A stretch of DNA of 64,000 nt from Erythrobasidium yunnanense (Eukaryota; Basidiomycota; Cystobasidiomycetes; Erythrobasidiales; Erythrobasidiaceae): contig BCJC01000003.1 in NCBI GenBank assembly GCA_001600175.1, positions 992,001 through 1,056,000 of the forward strand. Direction: 5' to 3'. Every line of letters starts with the position of its first letter. Positions within the stretch are counted from its first letter, which is position 1. Below, piece by piece: positions 23,895 through 38,484 of this stretch. The notes under the pieces are model-generated. The model did no database searches. It saw only the letters and a list, made by a program, of their open reading frames with translations, and had not been told where the DNA came from. The position numbers were made by a program, and so were the translations under genes.

Positions 23895-24265
23895 TGGTGT
23901 GCGCCCGTCGCGAGCAGATTCGACGGACTCAGAACTTCACGACTTGTGTGACGATAGGTAGCTGATCTTATAGCGTGTTGACAGTTGCAATAACGGACAG
24001 CGAGGTCTCCAGACTTGACAGCTTGGCCCTAGAGCCGCGAGGAACTTGGATTATCGCGACGATGTAGGACAGCCTTGTAGTCCTCGTTATTGCGGCTCTC
24101 TTGACTGTCCAGTGCGTCCAGTCTTCTTTAGCTTTCTTACTCAACAATTGGTCTGCGAACGACCTCGTCCCTTGGCTTCGCATTCATTCGAAGGTCAGAA
24201 AGTAGAAGATCTGATCTTTCGTAGCAATACGAAGCATCAAGAACCAAGCCCGTCAACTTCCTACC
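23895..24265. promoter_or_regulatory. divergent promoter region
   Basis: The PSP1-domain gene (minus) and VPS28 (plus) start on either side of this 371-nt gap, so it should hold both promoters. No known element was identified. Confidence 0.45.
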
Positions 24266-25242
24266 ATGCTCAATCTCGACGAGGTGAACGCGCGAGGTCT
24301 TTACTGCGCCAACAAGCTCGCCTGGATCTGATGCGCTCGACCAGGAACTACGTCTGTACACTTCCATAGCAGAACGCGAACGGATAGAGAACATGGCGAC
24401 TCTGTACGGCATCATCGTGTCCTTGGATCACCTGGAAAGAGCCTATGTCCGAGATACCATTCGCAGCCAGGCGCAAGTGCTGCGCATCTAGATCTATATG
24501 CTCACCTGATCCTTAACTTCCACCAGCTATACCCCTGAATGCTCAAAGCTGCTCGCGCAGTACAAGACGACTTTGAAGCTGCTCGGTGACGCTGTGCCAA
24601 GCCTAGATGCTTTCGTCGCAGAGTACAGAGTATGCAGCCTATCTTATTCCTCAGTACCAATTTCTGACTTGTGTATACTTACAAGCTGGACTGCTCGGCT
24701 GCTGTTCCAAGGTTGAAAATCGGTATACCTGCAACAGTAGAACACAGCGCAGAGCAAGGCGTAGACTCTGCTAAATGGATCGCAGAGACGACGCAGGTAG
24801 GTCAGATCAAGATGCGAATGAAACATTGTGTCTAATCAGTCGAGCGAACAGAACTTCATTACGCTTATGGACGCCCTAAAGCTCAAGCTCAGGGCAAAAG
24901 ATCAGCTACATCCTATCCTGTCGGAGCTTATGAGCTCGTACTCACGCTTCAAAAATTCGAGTGAATGGCAAGGCAGACCCAAGATCTTGCAATGGTCAGT
25001 CTAACCGGCCCTTCCGTGCGAAAGCGCAAGAAGTGATTCTTTCTTCCTTTCAGGCTTATTACGCTCAATCAGATGCGCGCTAGTGACGAGATCACCGAAG
25101 AACAGTCCAGGCAAATGTTCTTTGAGATGGAACAAGTGCGCTTTAGCTCATGCTGCTTGACTATAATGTTCTGACGCTTGAGACCGTTCCTCAGGCATAT
25201 GCAGAGTTCTTCAGATCACTCTCGTCGGGATCGCAGACTTGA
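24266..25242 (+). CDS. VPS28: ESCRT-I subunit VPS28
   Basis: Exon 1 encodes only MLNLDE. An intron beginning GTGAACGCG then joins it to ELRLYTSIAERERIENMATLYG, giving the classic Vps28 N-terminus. Next come VSLDHLERAYVRD and the spliced segments YTPECSKLLAQYKTTLKLLG and FVAEYRLDCSAAVPRLKIG. The C-terminal four-helix domain shows QNFITLMDALKLKLRAKDQL, LSELMSSYSRF and ILQWLITLNQMRASDEITEE, ending MEQAYAEFFRSLSSGSQT. Vps28 binds Vps23 through its N-terminal part and ESCRT-II through its C-terminal domain, in sorting of ubiquitinated cargo to multivesicular endosomes. The overall order and length of about 230 residues fit the family. Confidence 0.88.
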
Positions 25243-25821
25243 GGGTGGCGCTCGACTTGAACCCACCTTAAGTTGCACGCTTTTGAGCGGTATGAGGACC
25301 GCTCCTAGAGTCAGCCGAAGTCTAGCACTGGCATCGCCTAACGGACACGAACAACGCATCGAGTGCGCACCTCTGTAGCTCTTTGCCCAGGCAGACACGC
25401 ATATCGATCACGAGGACGAGCCAGGCCGCTGAATATTCTGGATCACATCCTGACCAGCTTCGAAGTTCGTAGGGCAGTTATTAGCAGGACTCATTTACAC
25501 ATATAAGGTGGAGACCTCGGAAGACAGATGATGGAAGGACCCGTCTGCTCGCATTCTGTGTTGATGGGCAGCAGCGCTTAGCCATCATCCAGTCCAGCTT
25601 ATTAGGGCGGCACGTCGTAACGATACGCAGAGAGTCAGTAGAAAGCTGTCATGTCTCAGACCTCTCATGATTGGTGATCATGTGACTGATTGTCTCCGGC
25701 CTGTGTTCTCCGCTCTGCTTGCAGTTGCTGCTTCTTGGCTTTCTCGGGCTCGCAAGTTTCTACTTCGCACTGTCACGGCAAAGACACCTTTCCAATCCCC
25801 TACTTCAACTTCTGTTCCTTC
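25243..25821. other. intergenic, no gene seen
   Basis: About 580 nt with only short unrelated frames. It carries the 3' end of VPS28 and the promoter of the hydrolase gene. Confidence 0.5.
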
Positions 25822-26902
25822 ATGGCTACCGAAAAGTCCCCAATCACGATTGTCTGGGTTCCCGGTGCTGTGAGAAGCTTCAGCCTTCAGACACCGGCAT
25901 TGCATATAGCTGATTGTGTATTCCCAGTGGCATACTTCTGAAGCCTTCCGCAAAGTTGGCGACATTCTAAGCTCATCCGGCTATAAGAACGTCTATGTAG
26001 ACCACCCCTCCGTTGGCCCGCCTAAAGCTGCAGAAGATCCTGCAGTAGACGTCAAGCATCTTCGAAAGACTCTCATCGAAGTCATCGAAGGCGGTAGCGA
26101 TGCCGTCGTGGTCTGCCATTCATACGGAGGAATGGTTACAAGCTGCGCGACTGAAGGCCTTGGCAAGAAGGACAGACTGTCGAAAGGCGAAAAGCATGGA
26201 GTAGTCAATGTTCTATACATGTGTGTAAGTCTGAATGCGCTTACGGCTTGCGGAGTTGTCAAGAAGAGCTTCATGCTAATCTGCCTTTATACTCGCTTTG
26301 CAGGCTTTCGCACTTCCTCAAGGTGTTTCCTTGATGAACGCGTTGAATAATACGCCTCTACCCTGGTTCGACATGAGAGACGTAAGTCAAAGCCGTGCGA
26401 ACATCATGAGGTTTCCCAGCCTGACTTTGGAGGTCTATCTTTCGCTAGGACGGCTTTGTTGGCTGCAAGGAATCGGAGAAAATCTTCTATGCCGACTGCT
26501 CACCTGAAGATCAGAAGCATTACATCAGCCAGCTTAAGCCGCACTCTTACAGGTAGGAAACAGCGGACTTCAAGGTTGAAGAGCAGAGCTGAGATGCGGA
26601 TGGAACACAGGACCTTCAACCTGCAGGTCTCTTACGAAGCCTACAAGCATATTCCCTCTTCGTACCTGATCTGCGACGAAGATCAAGCGATTCCTCAACA
26701 GGCTCAAGTAAGGTATCTCCTCTTTTCTCGAGCAAGTCAGGCGCTGATGCTGCTCGTAACGCAGGAGGGTATGGTAGCACAGGCTGGGAATGGTGCCTTC
26801 CAGATCGTCGAACACCTCAAGGCTTCGCACTCGCCGTTCATCTCGATGCCTAAGGAGACAGCGGCCTTTATTGAGAAGGTCGCAAAGCAGTCGTTAGCAT
26901 AG
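25822..26902 (+). CDS. alpha/beta-hydrolase fold protein
   Basis: The reading begins MATEKSPITIVWVPGA. A 58-nt intron (25870-25927) joins this to WHTSEAFRKVGDILSSSGY, giving the G-x-W-H oxyanion strand of small esterase-like hydrolases. The nucleophile elbow is CHSYGGM (G/C-x-S-x-G, Ser as nucleophile). Later exons give AFALPQGVSLMNALNNTPLPWFDMRD, DGFVGCKESEKIFYADCSPEDQ and HIPSSYLICDEDQAIP, where an acid residue is expected. EGMVAQAG and KASHSPFISMPKE provide the catalytic His. The end is VAKQSLA at 26902. The pattern fits the AB_hydrolase_6/methylesterase-like group; the substrate is unknown. No signal peptide or membrane segment is present, so it is probably cytosolic. Confidence 0.8.
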
Positions 26903-27209
26903 TATACACAAGTACAGCCCAATTGGGAACAAAAAAGTTGTAAGACAGGGCACTTTATCCGTGTCTTAGTATTTTCAAGCTTGCAAGACAGCGTGTAAGC
27001 GGCACCAATGCAGTCTATGTAGTACTCGCCAGTGGATTCTCACACAATCCAATAGCTCTCGCTTGTATCTTTGCACTCAACCGGGCGGGAAAACCGTGCC
27101 TTGTCCCCGGCTAGCTGTCATAGCCGGCACTGAGGGTGAAATCGCGACAAAGTTTGTGCGACTTCTGGCTCTTCGTTCTTTCACCAATCCATCTGCTTCA
27201 ACCTTGAAG
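26903..27209. other. intergenic, FOX2 promoter region
   Basis: No gene is seen in these 307 nt between the hydrolase and FOX2. Confidence 0.5.
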
Positions 27210-30428
<3,219 letters not shown>

Positions 30429-30986
30429 ACTACCTCACACTCCCCGGTGATTACAGCACACATATATAGCGCTTTCAATCAATGTTCGGTAATCAGTTGA
30501 TCAGGTTTCAGTCACTGCCGGGCCCTCCATCTACCTTCCACTTCACATCCTTCATACAGTGCAACCTCCCGCGTACAGTAGAGTGTGCAATGCAATGTAA
30601 CAGTTTTCCTATACACTGGTTGTTAGAATGCCTTCTTTGTTTCTTTGCATTCCGATCCAATACCATTTTGCGAATGCGCTCGAGAAAGCGTCGATCTGAG
30701 CGAACCCTTGTGGTATCAAGCCTTTTGGATATCAAGGTGGTGCGCTCTGCTAAATATTGCGACAATGCATCAATCCGTAGCTTTTTTGACATTTGACCAA
30801 CTTGTACTTTGTACACATGTGGAACAAAATAGGACCAGGAAGAGTAATTACGGGGAAGATGCAGTCACAGTAAGAGAAATTACGAGAAGCATCGCTGCCT
30901 CTTTGCTAGAGAAATGACCTTAAACAAACCAGAATCGAGAGAAAGGATGAAGGACTCCCGAGAAGATGAAGTATCTCCGCGATACT
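30429..30986. other. intergenic between convergent genes
   Basis: FOX2 (plus) and the transporter gene (minus) converge here. Nothing else was recognised; the 560 nt should hold both 3' ends. Confidence 0.5.
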
Positions 30987-32319
30987 CTAGTTCTTTGGTC
31001 CGAGAGGGAGGATAGGGACCATGAAGAACGAAGTCTCAGGGGTAAGCAGACCGGCAAGGGCGGTGTACCAAGCTGCGAAAGCAGTGATGATACCGAATGC
31101 ACCTCCAGCAACTCCTAGAACAGCTTTTCCAGTGAAGAAGTGGGCAGCCAAGAGGATGAAGGTGATGGTGAGGAAGAAGAAGACGGAGATAAGAGCGGCT
31201 GAGGAGCGCAGGCATGCAATGAGGAAGATGAATCTGAAGATTATTCGATCAGCGACTGCAACACCTCAATGTGCGTGAAATCACAGCTCACGTCACGACA
31301 AACCAGGCAATGAGGTAGAACCCTAATGCCTGATCCAGCTGAGCTGCATTCTCTCCGGTGTAGACAGAGGTGGTAATTCCTGATCCGGGCCAGAAGATAA
31401 GTCCGAACGAGATCCAGAATCCACCATAACTGCTGAATGCAGTGGCACCGAATCTGCACAATCGCGATACCGTGTCAGCAGACCATCGGCTGCCATCTAG
31501 AAAAAGAGTTTCTTACGTGTTACCGGCTGCAAACTCCCACATTCCCGCTAGAAGCTGGACAAGACCTCCATAACCAAAGCTAGATGATTATACTATCAGT
31601 ATACATCTATAAAGACCGAGAAAACGTACTCACGCCATGCAGAGGATGAAATTTGGCTCGGTGATGCCTCGGGCGCCGGTGTTGAAGAAGGACAGGATGA
31701 AAGTGGTCGTCGCAAAGGCCATCAAACCAAGAGGAGCAGGATTTGCGAACTTTCTATGGAACACAGGGAAACCTGGCTGGGTTGGGCTGTTTTCGTGCAA
31801 GCATCAGCGTTTGCTTTCGGGGCCCTTGGAGGCTTTCAGGCCCTTTGAAGACTTTCGGGCCCTGGAAAGGCTTTCGGGCCATTGAGAGTATGTACTCACT
31901 CCATGGGGTGTCCTGATGTCCATCAGAGTATTAGGTAAGATTGACAGCGGCATCAAAGTCAGCGAGTTGCCGGATTTTGGTGGCGGAAATGACAGCAAGC
32001 GTCATAGAGCAATGCAAGCTAAGACTAACCTCCAGGAGTGACTGTGAGGATGCAGCGTCAGTATCGCAATAGGTGTTTCGGGCGAAGCTTGCGACTCACC
32101 TGCTCGTCCTGGTGCAGCTCCGCCATTGTAGTGAGCAGCTTCGACTGGAAGGAAAGGAGAAGAATGTGAGATAGGGTTGTAGCGATAATCCAGCGACGTC
32201 GTCGAAGCTACCTTTGACGCCGTTGTGGGCAGTGACAGTTTGCTAGAGAGAGCATGCATAGTCAGGACTGGGGACTGCCAGCTGTACTGGTTGTTCTTGC
32301 TTACTCCGTTCTGAGCCAT
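30987..32319 (-). CDS. GPR1/FUN34/YaaH family transporter
   Basis: The gene has several small N-terminal exons: MAQNG, then QTVTAHNGVK, VEAAHYNGGAAPGRA and a short linker. After a long intron it resumes at QPGFPVFHRKFANPAPLGLM. NPAPLGL is the N-P-x-x-L-G-L signature of this family. Six hydrophobic helices follow: AFATTTFILSFFN, FGYGGLVQLLAGMWEFA, FGATAFSSYGGFWISFGLIF, FYLIAWF, FIFLIACL / ISVFFFLTITFILLAAHFF and GVAGGAFGIITAFAAWYTAL. The end is PILPLGPKN. Family members in yeasts act in acetate uptake (Ady2/Ato1) or ammonium export at the plasma membrane, so an acetate or ammonium role is an inference. The exon with EMNAAQLDQALGF is preceded by a 5' splice site near 31300. Confidence 0.85.
31813..31888. 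repeat. 19-nt minisatellite, four units
   Basis: Four tandem 19-nt units (31813-31831, 31832-31850, 31851-31869, 31870-31888) follow the pattern gctttcgggcccttggaag with a few substitutions each. They lie inside the long intron of the transporter gene. Confidence 0.8.
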
Positions 32320-32924
32320 GTCTGCTTCGAAGTTTGACTGATTGGAGTTAAGACTGGATTGTATTGTCAAGAAGGAAAGAGAAGAAAGGAGAGAGACAAA
32401 TGATTCAAGAGTCAAGGAAAGCGAAACAGGAAACTCGCCGATCTTGCTCCAAGTCTACTTTGAGCTAAGAATATCCCTCGCTCCAGCTGCAATCCCTCGT
32501 TCTCCGGCTAGCCCCATAAGCAATCCAATCAAACAAGATCTCAGCTCCAATTGCAAGGTAATCTAAACAACCAGCCCGCTACGCAAGAGAAAGGGCAGTC
32601 GTAACATCGAAAGCTAGATTTGCTGTGGAAGAAACCGACAACATGGCTCTTGCGCGATTCTGGTTCAGTCAATCTACTCGTACATGCATCGTAATGCTCT
32701 AAAGAGTAAAAATCCCCATCTCCTGCCTCAAACCTGCCAACCAAAAGTCCATTACGTCACGGAAGAAACCGCTGAAAGTAGGCCTCCCTGCACCCTCGTC
32801 GCTCCTGGATGTCGTCCAGATCCCTCGATGCTGCTTGCTGCAGCGTGCTTTCACCGTGCTGCTCGCTCCGCGCAACGATTTGACATGCTCTTGCTATTCC
32901 TGGAGGACCACGCTTATAAATAGC
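32320..32924. other. intergenic, no gene seen
   Basis: This gap holds the promoter of the transporter gene. No convincing coding frame was seen. Confidence 0.45.
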
Positions 32925-33386
32925 TCAAGAAGAAGTTTGGCGCGGAAGATCAACTGGTCCTCCGCATCGTCCGTAGACACGTAGAGCATCAGCAACACCA
33001 TCAGGACTGTCGCGTCGCATTGCTGGTCCTCCGCTGTGCGTTGAGAAGAAGAGATTAGCAACAAGGCCCCACTTCTGGACCGCAAGACGACTTAGCTGGA
33101 CTCGGCGCTTTGTTTCTGCCTGTGTTTGCGTACTGTGCAGTTTGCGTTGCTGCTGAACTTGTTCGCTTTCAGCTCTCATTGTCTCCTGCTCTTCCTCTAT
33201 CTGCTCCTCCTCCATAAGACGTCCATATGCTTTCTGACTCGTCTCGTTCCTCCTCTTCAAGCTCATACTCACTGCCTGAAGCTGCCTTCTACTGGCCTCC
33301 TTCCCATTTCCCTTTCCCTTTGCCTCGCCAGCTCGAATGCGCGTAGTAATTTGTCTGAGGTGTGTGCTCTGCTGGTGTACCGGCAT
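32925..33386 (-). CDS. possible coiled-coil hypothetical protein
   Basis: An open minus-strand frame encodes HEMPVHQQSTHLRQITTRIR, a basic Lys/Gly stretch (GEAKGKGNGKEASRR) and a Glu/Gln-rich segment (MEEEQIEEEQETMRAESEQVQQQRK in part) likely to form a coiled coil. The end is GGPVDLPRQTSS. The frame opens without a strong ATG. The first in-frame ATG is at 33386. A possible upstream exon exists: a GTATGT donor near 33470 and a CTTCAG acceptor near 33394 would join EVTAPAKELGLADRRRR to it, but that exon also lacks an ATG. I do not recognise the family. It may be a real orphan gene or chance. Confidence 0.3.
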   Translation of the reverse strand: MPVHQQSTHLRQITTRIRAGEAKGKGNGKEASRRQLQAVSMSLKRRNETSQKAYGRLMEEEQIEEEQETMRAESEQVQQQRKLHSTQTQAETKRRVQLSRLAVQKWGLVANLFFSTHSGGPAMRRDSPDGVADALRVYGRCGGPVDLPRQTSS

Positions 33387-33588
33387 CTCGTGATCTGAAG
33401 CCAATGCTTCCTCTTCTGCGAGCTCGTCTCTCTACTCTTCCTCTTCGACTGACTCTATCTCAGTCTCACATACATCGTCGTCGACGGTCTGCCAGGCCTA
33501 ACTCTTTCGCAGGCGCAGTGACTTCGGGAGACTCCCTGAAGAAAAAGCGTATAGCTAGACCACTAATATGCGACGTTCGCGAGCTGGC

Positions 33589-34375
33589 TCATCCTAGATT
33601 TGATGACCTGATCCTTGAGCCCGATGCGCGCGAAAACAGCAGACGTTGTTGGCTGTCGTGAGCCTGCCTTCTCAGTGCCCCGAAGGGTGTCTGGATGCGG
33701 CGCACATAGGAATCTGCGACAATTGCCGCGGGCACATAGGTATCTCTGAGCTTCGACCAAGAAGATAGACCTCCCAATTCTAGTATAGTGAGCTGGACAA
33801 GGTTGAAGATGCTGGCTGTCTCGATAAATTCGAGGGACAATTTCTCACGAATGCCTAATGTGTCGAGATGTGCGCCATATTTCCTGATGAGCTCAAGTAA
33901 ACCTGTTCCATCTCGAGATGTAGAGTCTAGAACCTCCGGCCCAGTATAGACCTCCAGACTCTTGAGGGAGGGTATTGCTCTCGTAATGTAGTCTGTAAGG
34001 TCTGCACTCAACGGGGTCTCCCAGCAATCCAGTTCACTGAGCCCAGCGTAGTGTGTCGCGCATAGAGCGCATCATGCTGTCCAGACGATGCATCTCTGTG
34101 ACTAAGCCGCTATCGCCACTCACTCGAAGCAATGCTGATACCATTATACGCCAGGCAAGGGCTCCCCTTGGTCAAGTTAAAGCTGTATCGGCTGTAAGCG
34201 GTCGCACGGGAACTCGAGACTGAGCCGTGCGATGTCGCCTGCTCCTAAGTAGTGCGTAATAACTGAGGGAACCTCTTCTGGTAATCCTAGGAAGGCGCTT
34301 CGGCCAGGTGTATACACAGCCGCAATCAGTGCTCGTGTTGCTGCCGAGCAGATGCCAAGCCCTCCCCTGTTGGCT
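33589..34375 (-). pseudogene. decayed F-box/LRR-like gene
   Basis: Pieces in different minus-strand frames look like one old gene. The upstream piece reads FLGLPEEVPSVITHYLGAGD IARLSLEFP, an F-box-like L-P-x-E-V...L-x-x-x-D...L-x-L pattern, and stops soon after (near 34173). A second piece (MHRLDSMMRSMRDT) shifts frame by one base near 34060 into YAGLSELDCWETPLSADLTDY and SLKSLEVYTG, then LLELIRKYGAHLDTLGIREK and NLVQLTILELG, which resemble LRR strands of F-box proteins. The frame ends at 33589. Stops and shifts make a working product unlikely unless unrecognised introns remove them. Confidence 0.5.
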
Positions 34376-34390
34376 CATTGTAGCGAGAGT

Positions 34391-35797
34391 GTCTTGGATG
34401 CGGCGGAACTATCATGTGTTGTGTCAGCTTTGTATCTTGAAAGATGACTCGCTATATCCGGTATTTGTTTGCTCAGGTGCGGCGTTCTGTTGCTGAGACA
34501 GGTCCCATGCAGTTTGAAGGTCATCTTCAGACTACTCCTGATAACAGGCCTTGAACTCGTCCTCGTCCTGAATGAGGTGAATGCCCAGTGTTAGCAAGAG
34601 TCAAAATCTGTTCAAGTCCATCATTGGCTTACTGTGGCCACTGGAACATTGGCGACAGGTTCAGCAGCGTTTGTCTCGCAGCGAGGACTGAAGCGACATG
34701 TTGTCGAGCTTATCTCGAAAACTACCCAATTGAAAGCATTAGGTCCACTGTCTTTCAAGCTGACGACACTGTATTTCGCGAGTCTGCTGGATCGGGGCAG
34801 CTGATTATCCAGCTAACCTTGTGTCGTGGGATCACTGCCAGACCGTATATCCACCTCTGAGATGAGGTACCGGATCGTCCTCCTAGGGAGGTTGGTGCTC
34901 TTTGCATTCCAGATACCTTGCGCGGCTTCCATCCATAGCCCGATGTGCTAGGTTTAATTGCAGAGCCCCTGTAGATGTAGCGATAGGTCGAAAGGTAATG
35001 CCAGCGCCCGCAGAATTCGGTTTATGTGATTGCCTCAGTGTCCATTATCTTAGTCTAGGTGTTTAGTGATGATGGTCAAACTATGATGAATGTTGATGAA
35101 TGGTTGTGGAATAGCTTTATGCAGGATGAAGAAGCAGAGCTTAGATGAAATGGAAGAGAAGGTGAAGTGAACCAATCAATGTTGAATGAAGTGATGAAAA
35201 GAAAGACAAGAAGCAGCAGGCCAGAAAGCAGGCCTTTTATAGGCTGCAACCTGGAAGATTGGCTAGCGTCGATCATGTAGTTCTTCCATTGTCACGGAAT
35301 TGGAAGAAGTAGTCGACGCGTAAGCATGAAGATGCCTGGAAGGTCGGTCGAACAGCGGGGCTTTCGTAGTCTTCCAGCGGTTTTACCAGGTGTCGGGGAG
35401 AAGAAAGAGCTGCATCGAGTCGGTGAGAGCAGCGAGGACAGACAAGACTCTGGTAAACTCAAAAACTTGAGAAGGATGCGTTATATGAATCGAAACTGCA
35501 GCTCAGTAGGCGCACCCCGGAGCAGGCGACGGTGAGGTTTCATTGCGAAGTGGAAGATCGCTTGTTTGAGGTGCAGTTGTGGAGGGTTCGATTGTGGAGG
35601 GTGCAATGTACTCTGGGAAAGAATGTTCGAAGCTATCGTGAAGCTGGCCAGCATGCTTCGGGAATTGGTAGACTGAAACGTCGTCTCGAAGGCCGTGTTA
35701 GCTGTCGCCATATTGCATGTTCGAGGTCTTCACGAGTATACTTAAGCATGTCTAAAGCACTTCTGGCATTCGTCTGCTTTCACTAGCTATTCCCTTT
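34391..35797. other. long intergenic stretch
   Basis: About 1.4 kb without a supported gene. The part nearest the F-box-like relic may hold further decayed coding sequence that I cannot assign. No tRNA or repeat family was recognised. Confidence 0.45.
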
Positions 35798-36463
35798 CTA
35801 CTTTGAAGCCTTGGCGAGATCAGCGAGGCCCTCCTTGCGCTTGTATCGGGCGTCCTGCAAGTCACCATGTCAGCTTATATCACTGAAGGCACTGCAGACC
35901 GCTCACCTGAATAGCCGCGGCATCGGCATCACCGCTGAAAGTAGCGCTCCATTCTACGAAGGTGCTGTTTTCGTGCTGACCAGAGGTGACAGCGTATACT
36001 CTGATGGTGGAGTACACAGAGGAGAATGAGAGAGCTGGCTCGGCGCTGACTACAGAGTAGGTGATGTAGTGATGAAGGGAGCTGTGCCTGCGTCATCGGA
36101 CAAATCTCGTTAAGGACAGTCTAGAGGGCTGATAGAGAGGGTATAACGCACTCTTCCTGCTTGAACTCAACGACGCTCTTGTCCTTGAAGGTGATCTTGT
36201 AGAGGTCTACCTCGTTTGAAGAATCACGAACGCTGTCGACCTTGTCTACGATGGACCACCATGAAGCGAACTGATATCATCCATACACACATCAGCATAC
36301 TCGTTTATCCATGCCAGTATTGGGTGTTCCCTTTCATCAAGGGCCCTCGTCATGGCTGCCAACTTACGTCCTGGATCTTGATCTTGTGCCAGACCTTGCT
36401 CAGGGGAGCGTCGATGACTGCAGACTCGACGATGGAGGTGGATGTAGGGATTGTGCTAGACAT
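35798..36463 (-). CDS. SRPBCC (START/Bet v1-like) protein
   Basis: A small spliced gene of about 150 residues. Exon 1 starts MSSTIPTSTSIVESAVIDAP and ends LSKVWHKIKIQD. After an intron (GTAAGTTGG...GATATCAG) comes FASWWSIVDKVDSVRDSSNE and VDLYKITFKDKSVVEFKQEE. The next exon gives HSSLHHYITYSVVSAEPALS and STFVEWSATFSGDADAAAIQ, then DARYKRKEGLADLAKASK. The E-S-x-x-I-x-A-P-x-x-x-V-W start, the W-x-x-x-V-D-x-V segment and the STFVEWSATF strand are typical of the SRPBCC fold, a hydrophobic-ligand cavity seen in polyketide cyclase-like and START proteins. The ligand is unknown. No signal peptide is present. Confidence 0.75.
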
Positions 36464-36728
36464 GGTGGACTGTCTTGGGTAGGTTTGGGTGCAAGCAAGG
36501 CCTGCCCTTGGATGCGGGGCCTGGCAGACGATGAATGATGAAAGGGCTTCCGAAAGACTCTACTACGCTACAGCTTTTCGAAGTACCAGACTGGCAGTAA
36601 GTGCAACTGTCGGCGATCTTCTTGGACAACGCAGTCTATCAAAAGGCTCCCCACCTTTATCCTCTCTGCAGGTATCTGGATTAGGCACAAAGCCAGCATT
36701 CCATCAGGAAAGTATCAGCTCGCGGCCC

Positions 36729-37813
36729 TTAGGTGGTGCCTCGGGCGAGCTTGGCTTTCTTGCTCTTTTCTTCAGCGCATTCCTCCTCGCGGCTACCAGC
36801 CCAGATCTTACATTCCTCCTTGTGACAAACAGCCCAGTCTTTACGTTGGCATTCTTTACTACAGCTATGAGCAAAAATGCGGCGCGCTCCGTCAGCGCTC
36901 GGTCTTGACACCTGATAAACCGCTGACAGAACTCACTACCAAGCGATGAAAGAATGCGCGTGGTCAGCTTCCTCCCCCCCTCCTGGCTTTCCTAGACAGA
37001 GTCAGCAATATACTTACTACCAGGCGGTACCGCATAGTGAACATCTAAGTCGTCGTCCAGGGTACCAGAATTTGCCACGCCTACTCTCAGGCAATATGCA
37101 CAGATGAACATGAATTGGCTATACGTGCCATCAGGATGGGCCAGATTTTTTCGTTCGTTTAATCTGAGTGATGGAATGAAGGAGAACAAAGGTGCTGGGC
37201 TGAGGACGGTCGCCGAGAGCCGACCTTCGTAAGGGAACAGGTAAGAGAGAAGTCTTGCAGTGGTCTGGTCATAGACCAGGATTGTATGGGGCGCTAAGGG
37301 CGTCTCGGGTGCCGCTTTCTCATGGGGATGGACTACCTCCTCTACACCACGTGCGGGCTGGCCAGAGAAGTTGTTGCTGACCTCTTTCATGAGCGATTTG
37401 CCAAACGTAGACAATATGGCCACCACAATGGCGGTGCAGAGATCCTCCCATGCCTCAGTACCACGGGGACTATTGATGTTTGCTAGGTCTCGCGGCCTGT
37501 CCTCTTCTGGATGGGCTTCTCTTCTGGATAATCTTAGCCTTCCCCAGCTGGACATGCGGTGACGATCGCAGGCAGCTGCCGGTTGGTGGCTGTCTGGGTC
37601 CCATAGTGTGAAGTTTGTACATGCACGATACTGCTTTCCTTGTTTTCTAGATGGAAGGGAAGCCTGAAAGGCTTGGTCGAGCGGCGCTATACCTAATTCC
37701 AGCAGCCAGACGTTCGGCTTGCCGTCTGGAAGTACGGCAGGCTTTGATAGACGACCATACATCTCCAACAAGGCTTGGACACGTGGGGGTACTTCGTAAG
37801 CTTCTTCGACCAT
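36729..37813 (-). pseudogene. MYND-finger gene, copy 1, frame broken
   Basis: The main exon encodes MVEEAYEVPPRVQALLEMYG and LPDGKPNVWLLELGIAPLD, followed by FTLWDPDSH and LAPHTILVYDQTTARLLSYL. The MYND start is FICAYCLRVGVANSGTLDDD. Beyond that the frame runs into VHYAVPPG and stops, although CSLCGTAWY lies in the next frame. Alignment with copy 2 shows a gap of about 13 nt between GACTT and AGATG, just before the second Cys pair (near 37050). Downstream of an intron the finger continues as YCSKECQRKDWAVCHKEEC and ends KAKLARGTT. All metal ligands are thus encoded but not in one frame. The copy is probably non-functional, or makes a 273-residue protein without a complete finger. Confidence 0.65.
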
Positions 37814-38484
37814 GTTGTTTCGATGAAGGTGGAAAGAAGAGAGTTGGAGTAGAGGTGAGTTGCGAATCAGACAGTCGGACAGAACAAGGGTGTGATGGAA
37901 GCTTTATTTGAGCATCAAAGCCCGAAGGAAGCATGGCCGTTGCGAGGAGCCGGAGGTTCAGAAGTAGGCCAGCTGCCAGCCGGAACAGCCGTATCATCGA
38001 ATCTTCATGCTAATTCACCGGTGCAACTGGCCTCTGGCGGCTCTTCTGCCTCTGGTCAGGCTTCACGTCCGTTCATGCTGAGGTGCCTCGACGGCCACCC
38101 ACTTGTGCGCCGTGAAGTCTTCGGGACAGCAGACCGCATGTTAGACATCAGAGGTCGAAGCAGAGATGGTGCTGTCATTTCCATTTGCCATTTGCTGAAT
38201 AGGTAGGAGAGAGAGGGAGAGACGCGTGCCTGTTCTTTCGGGGCCTCAAGTGTGCAATGCAACTAAAGTAGGTTCTGCAACTAATTACGATCCAACAGCA
38301 CTGATTATAGCAATATTTGCCCTGGACTTCCTAGATCTTGCTTGTTCAGAAAACGAGAAAGTCCTCCATCTGAAAGAATCCGCTGCTACGATGACAGAGA
38401 AACGAAGATACTTCTATTATGGATACTGGTCCTCCTTGCGCTGCATTCATTTATTTGAACTGCGCTTGGCTTCTACCCGATCCT
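37814..38484. other. intergenic, partly duplicated flank
   Basis: The DNA just upstream of MYND copy 1 (about 37905-37945) resembles that upstream of MYND copy 2 (about 39440-39480), including an atggccgttg block. This shows that 5' flanks were copied with the genes. No separate gene is seen. Confidence 0.45.

Noticed and set aside
38056-38262. Minus-strand open frame between the MYND genes
   Set aside because: It is short, lacks splice support and is not matched in the equivalent flank of the other MYND gene.
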